Shown here piece after piece: positions 57,814 through 64,000 of a stretch of DNA of 64,000 bases. A model generated the notes under the pieces. The model had not been told where the DNA came from, did no database searches, and saw only the letters and a list, made by a program, of their open reading frames with translations. The translations under genes and the position numbers were made by a program. The first letter of the stretch is position 1. The number at the start of each line of letters is the position of its first letter. This DNA comes from Runella salmonicolor (GTDB lineage Bacteria > Bacteroidota > Bacteroidia > Cytophagales > Spirosomataceae): assembly GCF_024158025.1 (NCBI RefSeq), contig NZ_JAMZEL010000002.1, positions 124,001 to 188,000 on the forward strand, written 5' to 3'.

Positions 57814-58890
57814 GTGAAAAAACTTATTCGCTACCAACGATGGACTGCCAGCTGTAAACTTCAAACAGTAAAACAGAACGCCGCCTGCTGCAAACTGTTA
57901 ACTGCCTGCTGCCTACTGCTGACTGTCGCCTGTACCCGCCCTTCGCCTCCCGTGTATAGCGGACAGAAAATGCGGGGAGTGAACTTGGTAGCTCCTTCCA
58001 AAGAAATTGATTCGTCGGTCTTTAGTCCTATTCGGCAAGTAAATGCCGAATGGGTGGCGGTCATTCCGTACGGTTTTTGTCGGGAAGGGGAGCCGCATTT
58101 TCATTTCAACATGAACAAAATGTGGTGGGGAGAAACCAAAGATGGAACCGCCAAAACGATAGAACTCGCACACCAGAGCGGCCTGAAAGTAATGCTTAAG
58201 CCGCACGCGTGGGTGGGGAGGGGGATGTATACGGGCGATTTTGACCTCAAAACCGAAGCCGATTGGCAAACTTTTGAAAAAGATTTTGGTGATTATATTC
58301 TTACAAATGCCCGCATTGCGGATTCAATGAAAGTAGATTTGTTTTGCATTGCGACCGAAATGGACAACTTCGCGTTTAAACGCGCCCCTTTTTGGCGTTC
58401 GATGATTAGGCAGGTACGAGAAATTTACAAAGGGCCGTTGACGTACGCCGATAACTGGAATAATTATCCGCGAAATCCCTTTTGGGCAGACTTGGATTTT
58501 ATTGGTGTAGATGCCTATTTTCCTCTTTCGTCCGAAAAACACCCTTCGATAGAGACCCTGCAAAAAGGCTGGTTGACGCACTTAGATGAGTTGGAGGCAT
58601 TTGCGGCAAAACTTCAAAAGCCCATTTTGTTCACAGAATTTGGCTATCGAAGCGTTGATTTTGCCACCGAAAAACCTTGGGAATCGCACGATACCAAAAC
58701 CGATAATCCTGCATTACAAGCGGATGCTTACCGGGCTTTTTTTAAGGAAGTATGGCCCCGAAAATGGTTGGCGGGGGCTTTTGCGTGGAAATGGTTTTTG
58801 CACCAACCGCGCGACTCTCGTAGGGACGCTTTTTCACCCCAACAAAAACCTGCCGAAGCGGTATTGAGGGAAGAATTTGGGAGAAAATAG
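57814..58890 (+). CDS. GH113-like glycoside hydrolase lipoprotein
   Basis: The 358-residue product starts at GTG 57814. Its signal region (KLLTACCLLLTVACTRPSPP, lipid Cys40) is encoded by a degenerate CTG/ACTG-rich DNA stretch. The body is a TIM-barrel with strands MRGVNLVAP, WVAVIPYGFCREG, LKVMLKPHAWVG, DLFCIATEMDNF (Glu182, probable acid/base) and PILFTEFGYRSV (Glu275, probable nucleophile). This pattern matches GH113-type proteins, a family with beta-mannanase activity, but many homologues are uncharacterised. It is probably anchored at the outer membrane. Seven bases separate its stop from the convergent peptidase gene. Confidence 0.78.
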   Translation: MKKLIRYQRWTASCKLQTVKQNAACCKLLTACCLLLTVACTRPSPPVYSGQKMRGVNLVAPSKEIDSSVFSPIRQVNAEWVAVIPYGFCREGEPHFHFNMNKMWWGETKDGTAKTIELAHQSGLKVMLKPHAWVGRGMYTGDFDLKTEADWQTFEKDFGDYILTNARIADSMKVDLFCIATEMDNFAFKRAPFWRSMIRQVREIYKGPLTYADNWNNYPRNPFWADLDFIGVDAYFPLSSEKHPSIETLQKGWLTHLDELEAFAAKLQKPILFTEFGYRSVDFATEKPWESHDTKTDNPALQADAYRAFFKEVWPRKWLAGAFAWKWFLHQPRDSRRDAFSPQQKPAEAVLREEFGRK

Positions 58891-58896
58891 CGTTTG

Positions 58897-59994
58897 TTAT
58901 TGCCAAACCCCCAACCTAAACGTTTTCTGAACTCCCGTCGGGTGGATTAAGCTTGTGGTATGCTGGTCAAGATTGCCGATAATTAAAATGTCACGGTCAG
59001 ATTGATAGCCCGCTTTGGTGGCTTCCAATGCAAGATTGCGAATAAAAAGGGGCGTTGGGCGCTCGGCTAACGTGTCGCACACGCAGGCTTGGCCTTTGTG
59101 TAATTGATGGAGGGCGGCAAGCAATGCTTTGGTATCTTCAACCTTGGCCGCTTTTCCAGCGGCGGTCATGGCCCGCACACGGTTTTTGAAATAACGACCA
59201 TAGGCTTCATATTCAAAGCGCAAGGCGGGAATATTCGCTAAAAGTTCAGCGCTGTTTGCAAAAAATTGAATGTGATTGGGGTCAACAAAACCTAAAAAAT
59301 TGCCGCCCCATGTAAGCGAATACTGCTGGCCTATTTGTCCCAAAAATGTTTTATAATGGGTAATATTTTGCAATTGCCTGCCCCTGCTGAGGATGGCAAT
59401 GTCGGAGGCCAAGCCAAATTGATGCTGAGACAAGGGAGATACACTTTTGCCCATGGTCAGGTGGCGTTTTTGCTTTCCGCTTCCTCGCAAATCTGACTGC
59501 ACCCTAAGTTTATAGTGAGGGAATTGGCGTAAATAGGCCTGCATCATTGCGTCCCGTTTTACCAAAAAAGAATCTCTGACCGATTTTAAAATTGACTCGT
59601 AGCGAAGGTAGGGATAATCGTAGCGATCGGCCAACGACCAAAGATAGGTGAGGTCGAGGGTCGAAAGGGTGTCAACTTTAAACGACGCCTGAGGAAGTTT
59701 CAGTTCATAAGGTTGACCTTGAAACGACGGTGCTGTGAGGGCTTGCCAAGGCTGGATTTGCCCATTTTTGATGGTCGTTACATAAATCTGCGGGACGGAA
59801 GTGAGGGCTTCCTTGAGGGTATCGGCTTGCGAAAATGGCAACACTAAATCAAGTACGCTAAATGATTCGAGGCGCTGAGTAGTGTCGCAATGTTCTTTTT
59901 CCCATGAACTTTCTTTCAGTTCTTCAACTGCACCGCAGGCAATGGACAGCAGCACGAGCGCTATACTGCCGATACAAAAAACGACTTTGCTCAT
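58897..59994 (-). CDS. M15-family (VanY/L,D-endopeptidase-like) lipoprotein peptidase
   Basis: The 365-residue protein has a lipoprotein signal (IALVLLSIACGAVEE, Cys20). Its second half carries the LAS/M15 metallopeptidase pattern: SPLSQHQFGLASDIAIL with zinc ligands His191 and Asp198, and WGGNFLGFVDPNHIQFF with His241. These proteins cut peptidoglycan stem peptides (D,D-carboxypeptidase or L-Ala-D-Glu endopeptidase, PF13539). The first ~110 residues are a separate region with the strand TSVPQIYVTTIKNGQIQPW, and the C-terminal ~110 residues include CVCDTL. Function is likely in periplasmic cell-wall turnover. Specificity is not clear. Confidence 0.82.
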   Translation of the reverse strand: MSKVVFCIGSIALVLLSIACGAVEELKESSWEKEHCDTTQRLESFSVLDLVLPFSQADTLKEALTSVPQIYVTTIKNGQIQPWQALTAPSFQGQPYELKLPQASFKVDTLSTLDLTYLWSLADRYDYPYLRYESILKSVRDSFLVKRDAMMQAYLRQFPHYKLRVQSDLRGSGKQKRHLTMGKSVSPLSQHQFGLASDIAILSRGRQLQNITHYKTFLGQIGQQYSLTWGGNFLGFVDPNHIQFFANSAELLANIPALRFEYEAYGRYFKNRVRAMTAAGKAAKVEDTKALLAALHQLHKGQACVCDTLAERPTPLFIRNLALEATKAGYQSDRDILIIGNLDQHTTSLIHPTGVQKTFRLGVWQ

Positions 59995-60030
59995 GCTGCT
60001 TAAACAGTTGAAAAATGAGAATATTTCCCT

Positions 60031-61014
60031 CTAAAATGCGGCGGCTTTTAGGCGCAGGCCTGCATCTTCGGGCAAGCCAAAAAGTAAGTTTAGGTTCTGT
60101 ACCGCCTGTCCAGAAGCACCTTTGGTTAGGTTGTCTATTTCGCTAGTAATCAGTAGATTATCTCCGTGTTTCTGGAGTTGAATCAGACACTTATTGGTAT
60201 TTACGACTTGTTTTAGGTCAATATCTTGGGTACTAACATGCGTAAACGGATGCCCTGCATAATAGCTTTGGTAAAGCGAAAGGGCTTCCTCTAACGTACC
60301 CGAAAATTTGGTGTACACATTGGCCATAATCCCACGGGTAAAGTCTCCGCGATAGGGTATAAAATTCACCTCTTTGCTGAAATCCGCTTGCAAAGCCGTC
60401 AGACTCATCTTGATTTCTTTGAGGTGTTGGTGCGTAAACGCTTTATAAATAGACATGTTGTTGTTGCGCCACGTAAAGTGCGTTGTGGCGCTCAACGCCT
60501 GACCTGCACCCGTGGAGCCTGTAATGGCACTTACGTGGACGTCGTCGGTTATTAAACCTGCGGCGGCCAAGGGTAACAATGCCAATTCGATACTGGTGGC
60601 GAAGCAACCAGGGTTGGCGATTTTATCAGCAGTTTTGATGCGCTCGCGCTGCAATTCGGGCAAACCGTACACGAAGCCGTTTGATTGATCACGAAAATCA
60701 GTACTCAGGTCGATGATTTTGATGGAAGAAGGTACGGGATTACTTTCCAAAAACTTTTTGGATTCGTTGTGCCCCGAACAAAGAAAAATAGCATTTAAGC
60801 CTTCTATTGCCAATAAATCTGCGATTTCTTCCCCCGAAAAAGTTAATTCAGTATCCCCAAATAAGTCGGTATGAGTAGCATAAATGGGTTTGCCTGCTTG
60901 GCTTTTGGAGTGCGCCCAGGCAATTTCAGCGCTTGGGTGATTGATTAAAATACGTAATAATTCGCCCCCGGTATATCCCGCTGCGCCGACGATTCCGATT
61001 TTTATTTCAGTCAT
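60031..61014 (-). CDS. argC: N-acetyl-gamma-glutamyl-phosphate reductase
   Basis: Start at ATG 61014 (MTEIKIGIVGAAGYTGGELL); the 23 upstream codons of the longer frame are not family sequence. The 327-residue enzyme makes N-acetylglutamate semialdehyde in arginine biosynthesis. It has the NADP-binding GAAGYTGGELLRIL, the catalytic Cys137 in ANPGCFATSIELALLPL, and GSTGAGQALSATTHF with RNNNMSIYKAFTHQH (catalytic His). Length fits the short ArgC group. No other arg gene lies in the window. It is downstream of gldC on the same strand with an 87-base gap. Confidence 0.95.
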   Translation of the reverse strand: MTEIKIGIVGAAGYTGGELLRILINHPSAEIAWAHSKSQAGKPIYATHTDLFGDTELTFSGEEIADLLAIEGLNAIFLCSGHNESKKFLESNPVPSSIKIIDLSTDFRDQSNGFVYGLPELQRERIKTADKIANPGCFATSIELALLPLAAAGLITDDVHVSAITGSTGAGQALSATTHFTWRNNNMSIYKAFTHQHLKEIKMSLTALQADFSKEVNFIPYRGDFTRGIMANVYTKFSGTLEEALSLYQSYYAGHPFTHVSTQDIDLKQVVNTNKCLIQLQKHGDNLLITSEIDNLTKGASGQAVQNLNLLFGLPEDAGLRLKAAAF

Positions 61015-61101
61015 TTTGTTTTTTTGATCACTGGGTTGTGAGCAACCCTGTTTTGGTCGTAAAAAACCAAAAACACATTTCACTAGATAAATCTAAGCAA
61101 C

Positions 61102-61452
61102 TTATTGCCCTTGTTGTACAGCTTGCATTTCTTTTTGAAGACGTTTGCTCAACGCCATGCCAACTTCGTCAATTTCGGCGGCCATGATTTCGTCGCCCGT
61201 GGCATTGCGCAGTGTGTCGGCTACGCAGCCGAGCATTTCGATGCAAAAGCGCTTCATATCAAGCACTTCCATGTCTTTTGACCACAAGGGGATGAAGAGC
61301 GTCCCCCGGTGAAAATGGTCCCAAACTCCTACGGCAATCGCTTTGGTTTCTTCCAGTCCTTCGTTGGGGTTGTCGGTCGCTTCCCAATAAATTTTTTCGG
61401 GGATTTTCTCCTCGTCCTGCTCTATGGTAAATTTTATTTCTTTTTGTGCCAT
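61102..61452 (-). CDS. gldC: Gliding motility protein GldC
   Basis: The 116-residue protein matches the small GldC family: KEIKFTIEQDEEKIPEKIYWEATDNP, IAVGVWDHFHRGTLFIPLWSKDMEVLDMKRFCIEMLGCVADTL and a helical end. GldC is a cytoplasmic protein found in gliding and many non-gliding Bacteroidota; its absence reduces gliding efficiency in Flavobacterium johnsoniae. Together with the T9SS sorting domain at 49870-50256 it points to a type IX secretion and gliding background. No other gld gene is in the window. Confidence 0.95.
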   Translation of the reverse strand: MAQKEIKFTIEQDEEKIPEKIYWEATDNPNEGLEETKAIAVGVWDHFHRGTLFIPLWSKDMEVLDMKRFCIEMLGCVADTLRNATGDEIMAAEIDEVGMALSKRLQKEMQAVQQGQ

Positions 61453-61571
61453 TGGTTTTGTTTCCTTATTAATCCTACAAAGTTAAGGATTAGAACCTAT
61501 GTATCCGAAAAATAGTTCTGTTTGACCCCTTCTAAAAAAGAGTAAAATCGGGGAGAGGAGGTTTTAAAATA

Positions 61572-62585
61572 CTAAATTTTGTTCAAACCTACTGTTTCGA
61601 TTTTGGTATCTTTTTCCAAGATTTTAGACTTTTTGGGGGTAAAAGCAACCGTTTTGTTTTTGATGGGTTTGAGTGATTGGAGATAACTATAAATGGCTCC
61701 GAGGTCTTCTTCGCTCATTCCGCTGTAAAAAAGCCACGGCATAGGCGTATTAAAACCGTCTTGTGTGGCAAAGGAATGGAAGGTTTTAGGGTCAAACGAC
61801 TTAAAACGAGCGATAAATGCCTTTTTTGTCCAATGGCCGATTCCTGTGGCCAGGTCGGGGGTTAGATTGGCCGATTGTACGGTGCCGCTGGGCAACGGAA
61901 AGGACATTCCTCCCGCAAGTGACTTCTTTTTAACGGGAATGCCCATGTGCCGTTTGGTGTGGCAATCGGCACAGCCCGCAAACGTAACTAAATAGCGGCC
62001 GTACCCGATAGAATCCTGCAAAGCGGGTTTGGATTGAAAAGCGGCTTTTTGTGGCATTTTTTTGAGGATGGGCTTTAACCATAAATCGGGTTTAGCGGCA
62101 GGAACTGGGTTTTCGATGGGAGGTATGGTCCGCAAGTAGGCGATGATGGATATAATGTCCTCGCGGTCCATTTTGCCGTAGTTTTGGTAGGGCATCATCG
62201 GTAATAAGGCGGTTCCGTCTTTGGAAATGCCCGTAGTAATGGCGCGGTAGAGTTCGCCGTCGGTCCATGCTTTTAGGGCAGCAGGCGTCAAATTTTTCCC
62301 ATAAAAAGTACCCGGTAGGCCCATTTTATGGTCAAATACCTCGCCTCCTGCGCCTTTAGTGCCAGCTATCATGGGGCCAGCAAACTGCGAATAATCGCGG
62401 CGGGAGTGGCAATCCATACAAACGGCGACGTGGTTGGCGAGGTATTCGCCGCGTTGAATGCGCTCAGGAGTGAGGTTTACGGTTAGTTGTTCGGGTGCCC
62501 CAATGCGGGCTTGGGGGCTTTTGCAACCGATAAAAGCAAGGCACGCAGTAGCCTGTGCAACGAGAATGGCGTGGGGTAATTTCAT
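61572..62585 (-). CDS. Diheme cytochrome c lipoprotein
   Basis: ATG 62585 is selected since it starts the signal (AILVAQATACLAFIGCKSP, Cys21 as likely lipid site). The 337-residue protein has two haem attachment sites in the two halves: VCMDCHSRRDY (Cys56, Cys59, His60) and GCADCHTKRHMG. Each is followed by a likely distal Met segment (MPYQNYGKMDREDIISIIAYLRTI and MPWLFYSGMSEEDLGAIYSYLQSL). The repeated layout suggests duplication of a single cytochrome domain. It probably carries electrons in the periplasm for an unidentified dehydrogenase; a functional link to the PVC-type dehydrogenase is only speculation. Confidence 0.9.
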   Translation of the reverse strand: MKLPHAILVAQATACLAFIGCKSPQARIGAPEQLTVNLTPERIQRGEYLANHVAVCMDCHSRRDYSQFAGPMIAGTKGAGGEVFDHKMGLPGTFYGKNLTPAALKAWTDGELYRAITTGISKDGTALLPMMPYQNYGKMDREDIISIIAYLRTIPPIENPVPAAKPDLWLKPILKKMPQKAAFQSKPALQDSIGYGRYLVTFAGCADCHTKRHMGIPVKKKSLAGGMSFPLPSGTVQSANLTPDLATGIGHWTKKAFIARFKSFDPKTFHSFATQDGFNTPMPWLFYSGMSEEDLGAIYSYLQSLKPIKNKTVAFTPKKSKILEKDTKIETVGLNKI

Positions 62586-62703
62586 TGTTAAATGGCTGTT
62601 TAAAATCAAACAACCAAATTAATGATTTCGCCTACGTAACGGCCCGATTTTCTGCTTGATTTATTAAACGTTCTTTGCAGGAATGACTCTATTGACTGGT
62701 TTC

Positions 62704-63924
62704 TTACTTTTTAAACACCAATGCTTGAACGGGCCGAATTCGACTGATAATCATGGTGGGTAGGAGTAAAATGAGCGCAATGAGCAAAATGATACCCGCG
62801 TTGAGCAATAAAATTGCTTTCCAATCAAAGACGATTGGAACCGTATTCATAAAATAATTGGTGGCATCGAGGGGAATGATTTTAAATCGGGATTGAACCC
62901 AGCAGAGGCCAATACCAATGAGGTTCCCGATGAGCAACCCTTTGACAGACAGTTGAATACCCACGAAAAAAAAGATGCGCCGTATTTGTGCATTGGGACT
63001 GCCGAGCGTTTTGAGAAGGCCCACCATCGGTGTGCGCTCCATCATCATCACGAGCAGAACCGACGCAATATTGAAACACGTCACAAACAGCACCAAGACC
63101 AACAAAACACTCGTGTTTTGGTCCAATAATTGGAGCCATTCAAATAAAGGTCTGAAGCGGTCCGTGACCCGTTCCATGCGCATATCGGAGGGGAGTTGGC
63201 TGTATAAGGTTTTGGCAGAAGACTCCAATTGGTCAAAATCATTGACAAAATATTCGTAGGCTCCGACCGAATCTGCCCCCCAGCCGTTGAGACGCTGTAC
63301 CAAGCCAATGTCTCCCAGAACCAGTTGATTATCAAATTCTTCGAGGTTGGTTTCGTAAATGCCAACAATGTTAAGTTTGCGGACGCGCGGCGGATTCTGG
63401 ACAAAATACATCACGACGTTATCGCCTACTTTTAAGTTTAATTTTTGGGCAATCACCCGACTCAGAATAATTTCTTCGGCGTAAGACGTATCCGAAAATT
63501 GAATGGGGCGGCCTTCAACCAAACTTTCTTTCAATAAATCCCAGTCGTAATCACGACCTACACCCTTAATGACGGCCCCTTGCAGTTCGTCAGGGGTTTT
63601 GAGAATACCCGCCTTGTGCGCAACGGCCTGTCGGTGGCGAATCCCCGGGATTTTTTGCCATTGATCATAGACGGGCGTATGGAGCAAAATCGGGGATTCT
63701 TCAAATGATTGGTTGAGTGATAGTTTGGAGACCTGAATATGGGAGCCAAAAAGAAAAACCTTTTGATAAATAGTGCCTTTAAAACCAAATAAGACGGACA
63801 GGGCCACAATACCCACGGCAACCCCTAAGGCGATGGAGGCAATACCTACTCGGGAAACCGTAGCCGAAAAAGTGGCTTGCTGGGGCTGACGTATGCGACG
63901 AGCCACGAAAACGGGGAAATTCAC
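62704..63924 (-). CDS. FtsX-like/LolC-LolE-type ABC transporter permease
   Basis: The 406-residue protein starts at GTG 63924. It has the MacB/FtsX layout: N-terminal helix (VSRVGIASIALGVAVGIVALSVLFGFKG), a periplasmic domain of about 220 residues (QAVAHKAGILKTPDELQGAVIKGVG, EIILSRVIAQKLNLKVGDNVVMYF), then three helices (VLLVLVLFVTCFNIASVLLVMMMERTPMVGLLKTLGS, FFFVGIQLSVKGLLIGNLIGIGLCW and the last at the C-terminus). This fits permeases that release lipoproteins to LolA (LolC/LolE) or relatives. The N-terminal MNFPVFVARRI opening is typical of Bacteroidota LolE-like proteins. No ATPase gene is adjacent. Confidence 0.88.
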   Translation of the reverse strand: MNFPVFVARRIRQPQQATFSATVSRVGIASIALGVAVGIVALSVLFGFKGTIYQKVFLFGSHIQVSKLSLNQSFEESPILLHTPVYDQWQKIPGIRHRQAVAHKAGILKTPDELQGAVIKGVGRDYDWDLLKESLVEGRPIQFSDTSYAEEIILSRVIAQKLNLKVGDNVVMYFVQNPPRVRKLNIVGIYETNLEEFDNQLVLGDIGLVQRLNGWGADSVGAYEYFVNDFDQLESSAKTLYSQLPSDMRMERVTDRFRPLFEWLQLLDQNTSVLLVLVLFVTCFNIASVLLVMMMERTPMVGLLKTLGSPNAQIRRIFFFVGIQLSVKGLLIGNLIGIGLCWVQSRFKIIPLDATNYFMNTVPIVFDWKAILLLNAGIILLIALILLLPTMIISRIRPVQALVFKK

Positions 63925-64000
63925 AGCCTACGTTTGGTTGAAAGATTGATAGTTTGTATGTTTGAAAAGTCCCCGCAAAGGAAACACATTCTTTTTAATC

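Overview
This window reads as a chromosomal segment of a gliding bacterium of the phylum Bacteroidota, most likely order Cytophagales (a Runella- or Spirosoma-like organism). The evidence is a GldC homologue, a type IX secretion (T9SS) C-terminal sorting domain, TonB receptors with N-terminal carboxypeptidase-regulatory-like domains, LytTR regulators paired with LytS-type kinases, the short Bacteroidota-type primary sigma factor, and several promoters of the Bacteroidota type (TTTG, 19-20 bases, TAnnTTTG). The genus is inference. No rRNA, CRISPR array, prophage or intact insertion sequence was seen.

Layout. 1-5450: an AT-rich surface-polysaccharide cluster (pyruvyl transferase, Wzy-like polymerase, four glycosyltransferases ending in a WecB/TagA/CpsF enzyme). 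5450-9140: a long structured leader, an Ala-rich lipoprotein and two YjbH-like outer-membrane proteins. 9490-12962: a beta-barrel protein coupled to a large lipoprotein with five tandem repeats. 13531-14952: the polyprenyl glycosylphosphotransferase that would start polysaccharide assembly. 15110-16795: an unassigned membrane protein. 17011-20361 (minus): a vitamin B12 uptake unit (BtuG-like propeller lipoprotein and BtuB-like receptor) behind a cobalamin riboswitch. 20566-21853 (minus): a COG0523 metal-chaperone GTPase behind twin palindromic operators. 21952-31348: an iron/xenosiderophore block (DUF6686-like protein, siderophore receptor, PepSY protein, second TonB receptor, DUF4374 XusB-like lipoprotein, Asp-box protein) with Fur-box-like sites. 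31701-32405: a hemerythrin-like protein. 32479-35047 (minus): metE behind a second cobalamin riboswitch. 35426-35905: a Fur-family regulator with a Fur box on its own promoter. 35913-42537: two LytS/LytTR systems flanking a Gfo/Idh/MocA oxidoreductase. 42567-50256: serine hydrolase, barrel protein, PVC-type dehydrogenase with a C-terminal cytochrome, peptide deformylase, orphan trpA, LolA-like protein, and a stand-alone T9SS sorting domain. 50373-57722: tRNA-Met, START-like protein, LptF/G permease, rpsO-pnp, primary sigma factor, AAA/DUF4143 ATPase. 57814-64000: GH113-like lipoprotein, M15-type peptidase, argC, gldC, diheme cytochrome and a LolC/E-type permease.

How the parts connect. The two cobalamin riboswitches form one circuit: with B12 plentiful, both B12 import (btuB, btuG-like) and the B12-independent methionine synthase (metE) should be shut down. 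The iron block, the fur-like gene and the Asp-box protein share a near-identical 19-bp palindrome that in two cases overlaps the -33 promoter element, which suggests one Fur regulon. The polysaccharide genes and the YjbH-like/barrel genes plausibly make and export an exopolysaccharide. Two kinds of palindromic intergenic elements are scattered between operons.

Limits: all calls come from reading sequence and translated ORFs. No homology search, folding program or structure prediction was run.
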